Counted from the stretch's first letter, positions 53,392-62,888 are shown. The stretch is 64,000 nt of DNA from Pedobacter zeaxanthinifaciens (GCF_003313335.1 NZ_QMHP01000013.1:1-64000), one strand, 5' to 3'. Translations and numbers: made by a program. Notes: generated by a model from the letters alone, not told the origin.

Positions 53392-53982
53392 TTAATTTTT
53401 ACTTCCTTCCAGCCAATTTTTCATCATTTGTTTTCCTTCTGGAGTTAAAACACTTTCAGGGTGAAATTGTACACCGCATACATCAAGTTCCTTATGTCTA
53501 AGCGACATGATTTGCCCATCTTCATCCACTGATGTTACTATAAGAGTTTCGGGCAAGTTTGCTGGATCAACCACCCAACTGTGATACCTGCCTACTTCAA
53601 ACGGAGCTGAGATGTTTTCGAATAGTAACTCGTCTTCAACTGTTTTATTAACGGGTGTGCTTATGCCATGCATTGGTCGGCCTAGGTTAAGCAAGTTACC
53701 GCCAAAGGCCTCGGCAATAGCCTGTTGGCCCAAACAAACACCCATAATACTTTTGCTAGGGGCGTAGGTTTTAATCACATCCAATAGTAATCCAGCTTCT
53801 TCGGGAATACCTGGTCCTGGAGAAAGCAGAATTTTGTCATACTTATCTACCTCGCTCAGTTCAAATTTATCGTTTCTCCAAACCTCAGTTTCATAACCTA
53901 TTTCATTAATTAAATGCACCAAATTATAGGTGAAACTATCGTAGTTGTCTATCACTAGCACTACATTTTTATTATCGCTCAT
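53392..53982 (-). CDS. trpG: Anthranilate synthase glutamine amidotransferase subunit
   Basis: Supplies ammonia to TrpE. Nucleophile C83 in GVCLGQQAIAE, His/Glu pair in GVQFHPES, and the NYDSFTYNLVH start are all present. It lies 30 bases after trpE in the same direction. 196 residues is the usual size. In some species this subunit also serves folate synthesis. Confidence 0.96.
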   Translation of the reverse strand: MSDNKNVVLVIDNYDSFTYNLVHLINEIGYETEVWRNDKFELSEVDKYDKILLSPGPGIPEEAGLLLDVIKTYAPSKSIMGVCLGQQAIAEAFGGNLLNLGRPMHGISTPVNKTVEDELLFENISAPFEVGRYHSWVVDPANLPETLIVTSVDEDGQIMSLRHKELDVCGVQFHPESVLTPEGKQMMKNWLEGSKN

Positions 53983-54012
53983 TTCTAAATCGTAATTCGT
54001 AAATCAAAAATC

Positions 54013-55416
54013 TTAAATACTAGCGGCCATTTCAATTGCTTTGCGTAAAGCGGCAATTTTATTGTTTACTTCGTTGAGTTCAGTTGCCGCAACTGAATCG
54101 GCTACAATGCCCGCACCTGCTCTGTAATGCAATTTGTTATTTTTACTCATGAAAGTTCTAATCATGATGGCATGGTTGAAATCATCGTTAAAGCCCATAT
54201 AACCAATGGCGCCAGCATAAAAGTTGCGCCCCAAGTTTTCGTTCTCATCAATAAGTTGCATCGCTCGGTATTTCGGCGCCCCGCTTAAAGTCCCTGCTGG
54301 GTAAGTATCGGCTACTACCTTAAATGCAGTACTTTGTTCCTGCAGCTGGCCGCTTACTTTTGATACCAGATGGATCAAATGAGAATAGTACTGCACCTCT
54401 TTAAACGATTTTACTTCCACCTGTTTGCAGTGCCTGCTCAAATCGTTTCTGGCCAAATCAACTAGCATTACGTGTTCAGCACTTTCTTTTGGATCGTTTT
54501 CTAAAGCCTTCGCAATTTTTGCATCTTCTTCATCATTGCCACTTCGCTTAAAAGTACCAGCAATTGGGAAAATATTTGCCGTTTCATTTTTGATGGTAAT
54601 TTGTGCTTCCGGCGATGAACCAAAAAGTTTGAAACTGCCATAATCGAAATAAAATAAATACGGCGATGGATTGATAGAACGCAAACAGCGGTAAACGTTA
54701 AACTCATCACCTAAAAAACCTTGCTTAAATGCTCTAGACGGAACTATTTGAAAAACATCACCTCTATAAATATGCTTCTTCAACTTTTCCACCATGTCCA
54801 TAAACCCTTGGTCTGTTAAATTTGAAGTTTCCTCACCATCCGTACTGAAACCATATTCTGGAAAGTTTTTATTTTGGATGATGTATTCCATTTTGCTCAA
54901 ATCTTCACTTTCATCATCATTAAAAGCATTTTTGAACAAAGTGATTTCATTTTTGAAGTGGTCTATAGCAATAATATACCTGTAAATATGATATTGCATT
55001 TCCGGAATTTTATCTTCTTCAGGCGTAGCCGATGAAAATTTAATATCCTCAAAATATTGTACGGTATTCCAAGTAAAGTAACCAAATAAACCACTAGAAA
55101 TATGTTTTGATGTGCTGGAGGAAATTGCTTGGAATTTTCCTTTGAATGCAGTGATTTCTTGGGCAAGGTTGAAGTCAGTTTTGATTTCGGTTTTACCATT
55201 GGGATAGCTGATGCTAAGTTCGCCATTTTTTAAAACGATACCCGCTACAGGTTCGGCACAAACGTAACTCGTTGCATTTTCGCGACTATGGTAATCTGAG
55301 CTTTCTAAAAGGATGGTGTTGGTAAACACATCTCTTAGTCGGAGATAAATGCTTACTGGTGTGGTTGTATCGGCTAGCCTTTTTTTGCTATAGGTACTTA
55401 TTTTGAAGTTATCCAT
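54013..55416 (-). CDS. trpE: Anthranilate synthase component I
   Basis: First committed enzyme of tryptophan synthesis. Chorismate-binding motifs: PSPYLFYFDYG, IAGTFKRSGNDEEDAK, LVDLARNDLSRHC, AGTLSGAPKYRAM and YRAGAGIVADS. The N-terminal part contains the feedback site region (LLESSDYHSRENATSYVC). It starts at 55416, 13 bases after the left arm of the family B palindrome at 55429-55502. The leader upstream carries the Trp leader peptide and terminator, so expression is probably attenuated by charged tRNA-Trp. Confidence 0.97.
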   Translation of the reverse strand: MDNFKISTYSKKRLADTTTPVSIYLRLRDVFTNTILLESSDYHSRENATSYVCAEPVAGIVLKNGELSISYPNGKTEIKTDFNLAQEITAFKGKFQAISSSTSKHISSGLFGYFTWNTVQYFEDIKFSSATPEEDKIPEMQYHIYRYIIAIDHFKNEITLFKNAFNDDESEDLSKMEYIIQNKNFPEYGFSTDGEETSNLTDQGFMDMVEKLKKHIYRGDVFQIVPSRAFKQGFLGDEFNVYRCLRSINPSPYLFYFDYGSFKLFGSSPEAQITIKNETANIFPIAGTFKRSGNDEEDAKIAKALENDPKESAEHVMLVDLARNDLSRHCKQVEVKSFKEVQYYSHLIHLVSKVSGQLQEQSTAFKVVADTYPAGTLSGAPKYRAMQLIDENENLGRNFYAGAIGYMGFNDDFNHAIMIRTFMSKNNKLHYRAGAGIVADSVAATELNEVNNKIAALRKAIEMAASI

Positions 55417-55428
55417 TTCTGTGTTTTT

Positions 55429-55502
55429 TCGTCGTTGCGAGGAGTTGACGAAGCAATATTTTAATACTAGATTTTAGATTGCTTCGTTCCTCGCAACAAC
55501 GA
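55429..55502. repeat. Imperfect palindrome, family B (copy 2), in the trpE leader
   Basis: Left arm CGTCGTTGCGAGGA then ACGAAGCAAT; right arm is the reverse complement of TTCGTTGTTGCGAGGAACGAAGCAAT apart from a 4-base insert (GTTG) in the left arm. It sits between the attenuator terminator and trpE. Confidence 0.75.
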
Positions 55503-55517
55503 AGTGACCTAAAACAA

Positions 55518-55547
55518 AAAACCCGACGTGTGGTTCCGTCGGGTTTT
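55518..55547 (-). terminator. Terminator of the trp leader (attenuator)
   Basis: AAAACCCGACG (55518-55528) pairs with CGTCGGGTTTT (55537-55547). Read on the minus strand it ends in a T-run (TTTTTTG) before trpE. GTTCCGTC (55533-55540), the reverse complement of its 5' arm portion GACGGAAC, can instead be bound by a leader segment at 55603-55610. Confidence 0.8.
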
Positions 55548-55581
55548 GAATGTGGTTTAAGTTTAGGTTTAGGTTGATAAA

Positions 55582-55659
55582 CTATATTTTGCACAAGCCA
55601 TTGACGAAACTTTCTTTCGAATTAGTACGCCAGTGCCAAGTGTTTATTTTGTTAATCAT
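55582..55659 (-). CDS. trpL: Trp leader peptide (25 aa) with Trp-His-Trp
   Basis: Reads M I N K I N T W H W R T N S K E S F V N, then G L C K I and stop; the two Trp codons (residues 8 and 10) are near the middle. Trp is rare, so two within three codons in a short ORF just downstream of a consensus promoter and upstream of a terminator and trpE is the hallmark of a tryptophan leader. Codons 17-19 (in the RNA GUUUCGUC, 55610-55603) can pair with GACGGAAC in the terminator 5' arm over eight bases (one G-U), a plausible antiterminator freed when a ribosome stalls at the Trp codons. The ATG lies about 7 bases after the -7 box, so the mRNA may be almost leaderless. Confidence 0.78.
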   Translation of the reverse strand: MINKINTWHWRTNSKESFVNGLCKI

Positions 55660-55666
55660 CGTAAAG

Positions 55667-55696
55667 CAAATTTATACAAAATGTTAAATAATCAAA
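55667..55696 (-). promoter_or_regulatory. Promoter of the trp operon
   Basis: Minus strand: TTTG (55696-55693), an 18-base spacer, then TAAATTTG (55674-55667), an exact -7 box. Transcription would begin around 55660-55663, immediately before the leader ATG at 55659. Confidence 0.75.
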
Positions 55697-55769
55697 ATAT
55701 TTTGAAAAATTTTATTGTTTTAGCTGCTTTTGCCATTCCGGCGTTAACGCTTGCTCCAATTATCTGAGC

Positions 55770-55807
55770 GCAATCTGTTAGATGGGTACGCTATCAAAAC
55801 AGATTGC
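55770..55807. repeat. Short inverted repeat related to family B
   Basis: GCAATCTGTT (55770-55779) and AACAGATTGC (55798-55807) form a 10-bp perfect stem. It is followed by the end of the next minus-strand gene and may act as a weak terminator; no T-run. Confidence 0.6.
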
Positions 55808-55834
55808 TTTATGGCGTCCAGAATGACAGCGCTG

Positions 55835-56287
55835 CTATGAAATTCCAAAAAACGATTTAGAAGGATCATTCTTTACCATCATCGCAATAGAGGCAATGAT
55901 TAAAATTAATGCAATGCCGAAGAAAATGGCGATTGCTTTGTGTTTAGCCACGGCATCTGCCACTTTTTTTGATCTAGTATTTCCAATGGTAATCAAAACA
56001 ACCGCAGCAATCATGATAGCAATGTGCTCCATTTTCCAGTAACGATATAGGGCTTCGCTAGTTGGGCCTTTGGTAAGTGGGCTTAAAACATACAGTCCAA
56101 TGCCCATCAGGAATTGGATGTGTGCGCTAATTAAAGTAAATACGTTTAGTTTTCTGTTGCCTTCGGTATAAGCTTTTTTGCCAAACCAGCCACCTAATGC
56201 CTGTAAAATAGCCACTACTAATAAAATTAATACCAGATAGCGCCATCCTGAGTGCGCACTTTTCAATATTGGGTATAATGATTCCAT
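55835..56287 (-). CDS. Uncharacterised 4-TM membrane protein, cytochrome b-like
   Basis: Four membrane helices (about 17-35, 50-70, 85-103, 118-138 in the 150-residue form). His residues sit in or near helices (LKSAHSGWRYL, LISAHIQFLMGIG, WKMEHIAIMIA), as in small heme-binding membrane proteins, but a heme role is inference. I take the Met at 56287 (MESLYPILKSAH) as the start, because the longer frame upstream adds a lysine-rich stretch of low quality. It lies alone between the trp operon and the receptor at 56566. Confidence 0.75.
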   Translation of the reverse strand: MESLYPILKSAHSGWRYLVLILLVVAILQALGGWFGKKAYTEGNRKLNVFTLISAHIQFLMGIGLYVLSPLTKGPTSEALYRYWKMEHIAIMIAAVVLITIGNTRSKKVADAVAKHKAIAIFFGIALILIIASIAMMVKNDPSKSFFGIS

Positions 56288-56565
56288 GTTTTGTTTTTTA
56301 TTTTTTCCAAACTTAGATAAAATTGAAGTTGTATGCAATTCGTTTTACACTGCTTTAAAATTTGAGCTTATCTATTCCGCCAGCGGTTTATTTAAAGGGG
56401 ATAAATACGCTTTAAGTTAAATAACTACGAAGTTGCAATTACAGATGGTTGTGATTTGTTTACATAAACTTAAAAAGACGCTCATAAATTCATAAATAGT
56501 TAATTTTTGAAAACGATAGAGTTAATGTGCTCATGCCATTTTTGCAGGCAAATAATTAAAATTAT

Positions 56566-59500
56566 ATGCAACGAGCTTTATTTAAACTATCACTACTGAT
56601 GCTTTTAATATTGGGTTTTGCCGATGCAAATGCTCAAACTACACAGGCATCAATTTCGGGTAAAGTTACAGATGAGCAGAAGAAGCCAATTCCTGGAGCT
56701 TCAGTTCAAGTACGTAACGAATCGACAGGCTTTACCACTAAAATTGGAACCAATGCCCAGGGCGAATTCACTTTTAAAGAACTCCCGCTAGGAGGTCCGT
56801 ATACCATTAAAGTAAATTTCTTAGGCTACGGAGAACAAACCTTATCAGGTTATATGCTTAATCAAGGGGATGCTGTAAGAGCTAACGTTAGCATGGCAAC
56901 ATCGGCACAAACTTTACAAGCAGTACAGGTAAACGGAAATGGTTTGCGCAACAAAGTACAACAGTTTGGGGCATCTACCGAAATCTCTTCCAAAACGATG
57001 AACGAGCTGCCTGTAAACGGTCGTAGTTTTGCCAGCTTGACCGATTTGTCGCCATTAGCTGCTCAAGGAGGAATTGCTGGTCAGCTAGGCTCTTCTACTA
57101 ACTTTACTATTGATGGGATGACGGCAAAAAACCCAACCTCAGCGGGCAGTACTACAAGCAGGAGTGGGTCGCCATACTCTATTTCCATCGAGGCTGTAAG
57201 AGAATTTAAGGTAGTAACCAATCAATACGATGTAACCTTAGGTCGTGCAGGTGGTGGTACCATTAGTGCGGTAACTAAAGCCGGTACTAACCAAATTTCT
57301 GGTAGTGCTTTTACCTACGGCCGTGCAGATTGGTTAGCTAGTACTTATGATATCAGAGGCAATAAACGTACTAACGATTTCTCCACCTATCAATATGGCT
57401 TTACGTTAGGTGGACCTATTATCAAAGATAAATTACATTATTTTATTGGTTGGGATCATCAAAAAGATGCTCGCCCTTTAATTATTGCTGATGTAAAAAG
57501 TGATGCTGATGTAGCGAGATTTAATATTACTAATGCTACACTAGATCAATTTTTGGGGATTGCCCGATCAAAATATGGCGTTTCTAACCAACCGCAGTTC
57601 GGTACCTTCGATAAAAAACGTGGTACCGATGCCGCCTTCGCCCGTATAGATTGGCAAATTAACGACAAGCACTTACTAACCATTAGAGATAACTATACTA
57701 ATGATAGAAATCCACTTGGTTTAGCTGATAATACTACCATCAACTTTTTTGAAAGTTATGGGAACGATAAAAATATTGATAATAGCTTATTGGCTACGCT
57801 GCGTTCTACCATCAGCAGCAAAATCACCAACGAGTTGAAAGTGCAGCATTTGTACACTTTCCAAGAGAGTTCGCAAAATGACCAGTTGCCCAGTGCTATT
57901 CCTAGAGCAATTGTGCGCAATTTAGAATCACAAGCACCCGACGGAAGTTTAAAATACACTGCCGTTCAAATTGGTGGGCATCGATTTGGACAAGAAGGAT
58001 TTACCAATAACGTATTGCAGTTAGTGGACAACTTTTACTACAACACCGATAAAGTGAAATACACGTTTGGTATTGATGTGATGTACACACATGCACTTTC
58101 ATTATATGGTAGCGAAGTAAACGGTAGGTTTGAATTTAATAGAGCTGGTACGGTAAAGGCAATTGATAATTTTGACAACTTAATTGCTACCAATTATTAC
58201 AGGGAAGTGCCTTTGGTGGCTGATCCCAGCGTTACCGCAAACTTGTGGAACACAGCGATCTACGGACAAATGCAAACCAAGCTGGCTAAAGGTTTAGACT
58301 TTACCGGTGGTTTGCGCATTGATTATAGTAAGTATCCAAAGTCGCCACTAAACCAAGATTTGCTAGCTGCCCTCGGCGTTAGAACCGACTATGAGCTGAA
58401 ACAGTTTTTAGTGCAGCCGCGTGTGCAGTTTAATTGGGATATTAATGAAAAACATACCGATTATATCCGTTTAGGTGCAGGTATTTTTGGTTCTGATGTA
58501 AACAACTACGTAACGATCAACAACCTCACTTTCGATGGGAAACATTTGGCAACAGTTGATGTTTATGGTACTGATGTGCCTCAACCAAATTTCGTAGGCT
58601 ACAGAAACGGAGTTGCTGCACCTTCGTTGCCAGCGTTTCAGGTGCCAACCATCAATACTTACGCTTCAGATGCTAAAGTGCCCGTGGTATATAAAGCCAA
58701 TCTTTCCTATAATAGGTTAATTAACGATAAAATTCGTGTTGGCATTACTGGTTATGCTACTTTTGCTCGTAACAACTATATGTACGTAGATAGAAATATG
58801 GTTGCTAATCCTTTCTTCACCTTATCAAACGAAGGAAATAGAGGTGTTTTCGTGCCAACTGTTAATGCTACTAATGGTACATCCGATTGGAAAACTGGCC
58901 GCATAACCAATAAGTTTGGGCGAGTATTAGAATTAAATAGCCAAGGGAAAGTAAACCAATTTGCCGTAGTGGTGGATGGTACTTGGAGATACTTTAAAGA
59001 CGGCGAAATTTCAGCGAGTTACACTTGGAATGATACCAAGGATAACACTTCGTACAACGGAAACGTAGCTAACTCGGCTACGCTTTCTTTACCTGTGGTT
59101 GATGATCCTCGTGATTTAAGTCGCGTAACTTATTCTAATAATCAATTCCGTCATAAAGTGGTAGTTTATGGAACGTTGCCAAGCCTTTGGGGAGTTAAAG
59201 TAGGGGTGCGTTATTCTGGCTTGGGCGGTACGCGTTACAGCTTGCTATCAGGCGGCAATACTAATGGTGATTTTGTTGCAACCAACGATTTAGCCTTCAT
59301 CTTCGATAGAAATAATACTAATGTTCCTGCAACTCTAAGAACAGGTTTACAAGCCTTACTTGATAATCCAGAGGCTAGTCAAAGTTTGAAAGATTATATC
59401 TTGAAGTACGAAGGAAAAATAGCTGAACGTAATGGCGGTATCAATAATTTTTTTGGTACAGTTGATTTAAGATTAGCTTACCAATTCAAGTTTGGTGGCG

Positions 59501-59724
59501 CTAAGAAGCAAAGTCTTGAGCTTTCTGGAGATTTATTTAACGTGGCTAACTTGTTAAAGAAAACTTGGGGAGTAAATGAAAGCTTAGGTACTCAAGCATT
59601 ATATGCGGTTACAGGTTTTGATACTACAAATAAAATTTATAACTATCGTATGAATAATACTGGAATCATAAATCCTTCGGGTAATCCTTGGCAAGCTCAA
59701 ATTGGTTTGCGTTACGGATTTTAA
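56566..59724 (+). CDS. Large TonB-dependent receptor with carboxypeptidase-regulatory domain (Oar-like)
   Basis: Signal peptide about 1-24 (MQRALFKLSLLMLLILGFADANAQ). A CarboxypepD_reg domain (about 29-105; ISGKVTDEQKKPIPGASV), plug region (about 115-240; VNGRSFASLTDLSPL, FKVVTNQYDVTLGRAGGGTIS), and a long barrel closing with QIGLRYGF. The architecture resembles Oar-like receptors, which are larger than OMP_b-brl_3 proteins and have no SusD partner. It might deliver protein-derived or other peptides, inference only. A clean terminator follows at 59746-59772, so it is transcribed alone. Confidence 0.93.
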   Translation: MQRALFKLSLLMLLILGFADANAQTTQASISGKVTDEQKKPIPGASVQVRNESTGFTTKIGTNAQGEFTFKELPLGGPYTIKVNFLGYGEQTLSGYMLNQGDAVRANVSMATSAQTLQAVQVNGNGLRNKVQQFGASTEISSKTMNELPVNGRSFASLTDLSPLAAQGGIAGQLGSSTNFTIDGMTAKNPTSAGSTTSRSGSPYSISIEAVREFKVVTNQYDVTLGRAGGGTISAVTKAGTNQISGSAFTYGRADWLASTYDIRGNKRTNDFSTYQYGFTLGGPIIKDKLHYFIGWDHQKDARPLIIADVKSDADVARFNITNATLDQFLGIARSKYGVSNQPQFGTFDKKRGTDAAFARIDWQINDKHLLTIRDNYTNDRNPLGLADNTTINFFESYGNDKNIDNSLLATLRSTISSKITNELKVQHLYTFQESSQNDQLPSAIPRAIVRNLESQAPDGSLKYTAVQIGGHRFGQEGFTNNVLQLVDNFYYNTDKVKYTFGIDVMYTHALSLYGSEVNGRFEFNRAGTVKAIDNFDNLIATNYYREVPLVADPSVTANLWNTAIYGQMQTKLAKGLDFTGGLRIDYSKYPKSPLNQDLLAALGVRTDYELKQFLVQPRVQFNWDINEKHTDYIRLGAGIFGSDVNNYVTINNLTFDGKHLATVDVYGTDVPQPNFVGYRNGVAAPSLPAFQVPTINTYASDAKVPVVYKANLSYNRLINDKIRVGITGYATFARNNYMYVDRNMVANPFFTLSNEGNRGVFVPTVNATNGTSDWKTGRITNKFGRVLELNSQGKVNQFAVVVDGTWRYFKDGEISASYTWNDTKDNTSYNGNVANSATLSLPVVDDPRDLSRVTYSNNQFRHKVVVYGTLPSLWGVKVGVRYSGLGGTRYSLLSGGNTNGDFVATNDLAFIFDRNNTNVPATLRTGLQALLDNPEASQSLKDYILKYEGKIAERNGGINNFFGTVDLRLAYQFKFGGAKKQSLELSGDLFNVANLLKKTWGVNESLGTQALYAVTGFDTTNKIYNYRMNNTGIINPSGNPWQAQIGLRYGF

Positions 59725-59745
59725 TTCCTGTAAGCAATCTATTTT

Positions 59746-59772
59746 AAAGCCACGCCTTCAAAGCGTGGCTTT
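59746..59772 (+). terminator. Intrinsic terminator after the receptor
   Basis: AAAGCCACGC (59746-59755) pairs with GCGTGGCTTT (59763-59772), followed by TTTTT. Confidence 0.92.
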
Positions 59773-59852
59773 TTTTGTAAAAAGTAAGTTAAAAAAGTAA
59801 ATGCTTCTTTTTTATCAATAGCTTTAAACAATTATTCTAAACATTAACTAGC

Positions 59853-62800
59853 ATGAAGAAAATTTTACTAGCGCTTGCGTTGGTATTTTCTACTGTGATT
59901 GCATTTGCGCAACAAACCTTTCCTGTAAATGGTTCATTTGATGTGCGAAGTGGGCAATATGCCTTCACCAATGCAAACATTGTAGTAAATGCCAACCAAA
60001 CCATTAGCAATGGAACGTTGCTAATCAAAAACCAGGTGATTCAATCTGTTGGTACAGGTACTACGATTCCTAAAGGATATGTAGTAATTGACCTAAAAGG
60101 AAAGTACATCTATCCCTCATTAATTGACGCATTTACCAGCTATGGTGTTCCGGTTGATCCCAGTGCTTCAGGACGCGGTGGCTTTGGCGGTCAGCGTCAA
60201 TCGGTATTTACTACTCAGAAAAAAGGTGCCTACAACTGGAATGCAGCTATCAGACCAGAAACTGAAGTAAGAACTATCTTTTCTATCGACAGCAAAAAGG
60301 CTGATGAGCTTCGTAAAGCAGGTTTCGGCAGTGTAAATGTGATCAATAGAGATGGTATTGCTCGTGGTACCTCAGCTGCGGTAACACTAAACGATGAGTT
60401 TGAGCACAAAGTGATATTAAAAGATCAGACCGCCGCTAACTACTCATTCAGCAAAGGTAGCTCAACTAACGATTACCCAACATCGTTGATGGGTTCTATC
60501 GCTTTATTGCGCCAAACTTATTTAGATGCTGCTTGGTATAAAAACCAAAAAGAAGAGTACAATATCTCCCTAGATGAATTTAACAAGCAACAAGGCTTAC
60601 CTCAAATTTTCGAAGCTGATGGCTGGGCAAACATCCTACGTGCTGATAAAATAGCGAAGGAGTTTGGCAAGCAATACATCATTAAAGCCGGTGGCGATGA
60701 GTATCAGCGCATTGATGCTGTTAAAGCAACTGGAGCAAGCTTAATTGTACCTGTCGCTTATCCAAAAGCTTACGATGTAGAGGATCCAGCGGAAGCTAGA
60801 AATGTAACTTTAGCACAAATGAAGGCTTGGGAAATGGCTGCAAGCAATCCAGGTGTGTTGGAAAAGGCAGGCGTTAATTTTGCGTTAACTGCCTTTGGTT
60901 TAGATAACAGCCGTGAATTTTGGGCAAATATCCGCACTGCGATAGAAAACGGTTTAACAGAAAAACAAGCTTTACTTGCAGTTACCGAGGTGCCTGCGAA
61001 AATGCTAGGCATCAGTGATAAAGTGGGATCTATTGAAAAAGGCAAATTGGCCAATTTCTTGATCACTTCTGATAACTTATTCAAAAGCAGCAATATCATC
61101 CACGAAAACTGGGTGCAAGGCAAGCGCTACATCGTTAACAAAATGGATGTGAGCGATTTAAAAGGCGTTTATAATTTGAACGTTGATGGTGTTGGTGCTT
61201 TAACCTTAAAAATTACGGGGCCAACTGCAGCATCAATTGAACGCACAGGTGCCGATAGCGTAAAAACTACGGCAACGTTAGGCAGAAACGGCGATTGGGT
61301 AACGTTGAGCTTCAACTTGAAGAAAAATCCAAAAGGCGATGTTCGCTTAACTGGTTATATCTCTTCGGAATCGCCAATTGCCATGAAAGGTGAAGCTGCT
61401 TTAAGTGATGGAAGCGAGGGCAAATGGACAGCTACTTTTAAAGAAGCTGGTAAAGAAATGCCTAAAAGAGATGAGCAAAAGCCTGCTTTAGCTGCTAATG
61501 GCCCGCTAATTTACCCTTTCCAGTCGTTTGGAAATGAAGTGTTGCCTAAAGCAGAAAGTGTGTTGTTGAAAAACGCTACCGTTTGGACTAACGAGAAAGA
61601 TGGTGTTTTGCAAAACGCAGATGTGCTTTTGGAGAATGGAAAAATTAAAGCGGTAGGTAAAAACTTAGCGGCAGGTGCAGCAAAAGTGATTGACGCTACC
61701 GGCAAACACATCACTCCAGGTATCATTGATGAGCATTCGCATATTGCAGGTTCAGGCGGTATCAACGAAGGTGCCCAGTCAGTTTCTTCTGAGGTTCGCA
61801 TTGGCGATATCATCAATTCGGAAGACGTAAATATTTACCGTCAGTTGGCTGGTGGAGTTACTACTTCGCAAATTTTACACGGTTCGGCAAATCCAATTGG
61901 TGGCCAGTCGCAGTTAATTAAATTGCGTTGGGGTAAATTGCCAGAGGAATTAAAATTTGCTGGTGCTGATGGCTTTATCAAGTTCGCCCTAGGTGAAAAT
62001 GTAAAACAAAGTAATTTCGGCAGCGGGCAACGTTTCCCTGTAACACGTATGGGTGTAGAGCAAACTTTTGTGGATGCTTTTACTCGTGCTAAAGACTATG
62101 AAGCAGCACTAAAAGTTAAAGGAAATAATGTACGTAGAGATTTAGAACTGGATGCTTTGGTGGAGATTTTAAATAACAAACGTTTCATCACTTGTCACTC
62201 TTACGTACAATCGGAAATTAACATGTTAATGCATGTGGCTGATAGTTTAGGCTTCAAAATAAATACTTTCACACACATTTTGGAAGGTTATAAAGTGGCT
62301 GATAAAATGAAAGCTCAGGGCATTGCTGCATCTACTTTCTCTGATTGGTGGGCTTACAAATTTGAGGTGGCCGAAGCAATTCCTTACAATGGAAAAATCA
62401 TGCACAACGTGGGCATTACCACTGCATTCAACTCCGATGACGCGGAGATGGCTCGTCGCTTGAACCAAGAAGCAGGTAAAGCAGTGCTTTATGGCGGTGT
62501 ACCTGAAGAAGAAGCGTTGAAGTTTGTGACTTTAAACCCAGCTAAAATGTTGCACATTGATGATAAGGTGGGAAGTTTAAAAGCAGGAAAAGATGCCGAC
62601 GTAGTGATCTGGTCTGATAACCCGCTTTCTATTTACGCTAAGGCTGAAAAAACTTTTGTAGATGGCGTGCTGTATTGGGACATGGAAAAAGATGCTCAAA
62701 AATTGAAACAGCAACAAGCTGAAAGAGCAAGGCTAGTACAAAAAATGATCGATAGCAAAAACAAAGGCGGCAGAACCCAACGTCCAATGGGCACCACCTC

Positions 62801-62888
62801 AACTTTATACAACTGCGAAACTGCCAGCGATTATTCAAACGGTTTCGAAGCAATTAATGCAGAAGAAGGAGGACATCACCATGAATAA
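59853..62888 (+). CDS. Exported amidohydrolase, two-module protein with one intact active site
   Basis: Signal peptide about 1-20 (MKKILLALALVFSTVIAFA). Two amidohydrolase-like modules. The N-terminal module (about 30-440) has the start YIYPSLIDAFTSYG without the HxH pair and no clear metal Asp. The C-terminal module (about 575-985) has H628 and H630 (IIDEHSHIAG), H782 (CHSYVQ), H808 (THILEG) and D862 (NSDDAEM), which fit a full metal site of imidazolonepropionase/peptidase-like amidohydrolases. Between the modules lies a beta-sandwich-like stretch (about 445-545). The end is Glu/His-rich (GGHHHE). It overlaps the next gene by 8 bases, so they are translationally coupled. Confidence 0.9.
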   Translation: MKKILLALALVFSTVIAFAQQTFPVNGSFDVRSGQYAFTNANIVVNANQTISNGTLLIKNQVIQSVGTGTTIPKGYVVIDLKGKYIYPSLIDAFTSYGVPVDPSASGRGGFGGQRQSVFTTQKKGAYNWNAAIRPETEVRTIFSIDSKKADELRKAGFGSVNVINRDGIARGTSAAVTLNDEFEHKVILKDQTAANYSFSKGSSTNDYPTSLMGSIALLRQTYLDAAWYKNQKEEYNISLDEFNKQQGLPQIFEADGWANILRADKIAKEFGKQYIIKAGGDEYQRIDAVKATGASLIVPVAYPKAYDVEDPAEARNVTLAQMKAWEMAASNPGVLEKAGVNFALTAFGLDNSREFWANIRTAIENGLTEKQALLAVTEVPAKMLGISDKVGSIEKGKLANFLITSDNLFKSSNIIHENWVQGKRYIVNKMDVSDLKGVYNLNVDGVGALTLKITGPTAASIERTGADSVKTTATLGRNGDWVTLSFNLKKNPKGDVRLTGYISSESPIAMKGEAALSDGSEGKWTATFKEAGKEMPKRDEQKPALAANGPLIYPFQSFGNEVLPKAESVLLKNATVWTNEKDGVLQNADVLLENGKIKAVGKNLAAGAAKVIDATGKHITPGIIDEHSHIAGSGGINEGAQSVSSEVRIGDIINSEDVNIYRQLAGGVTTSQILHGSANPIGGQSQLIKLRWGKLPEELKFAGADGFIKFALGENVKQSNFGSGQRFPVTRMGVEQTFVDAFTRAKDYEAALKVKGNNVRRDLELDALVEILNNKRFITCHSYVQSEINMLMHVADSLGFKINTFTHILEGYKVADKMKAQGIAASTFSDWWAYKFEVAEAIPYNGKIMHNVGITTAFNSDDAEMARRLNQEAGKAVLYGGVPEEEALKFVTLNPAKMLHIDDKVGSLKAGKDADVVIWSDNPLSIYAKAEKTFVDGVLYWDMEKDAQKLKQQQAERARLVQKMIDSKNKGGRTQRPMGTTSTLYNCETASDYSNGFEAINAEEGGHHHE

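Noticed and set aside
54963..55226. Minus-strand 87-aa ORF inside trpE
   Set aside because: Out-of-frame shadow of trpE, which is complete and motif-rich.
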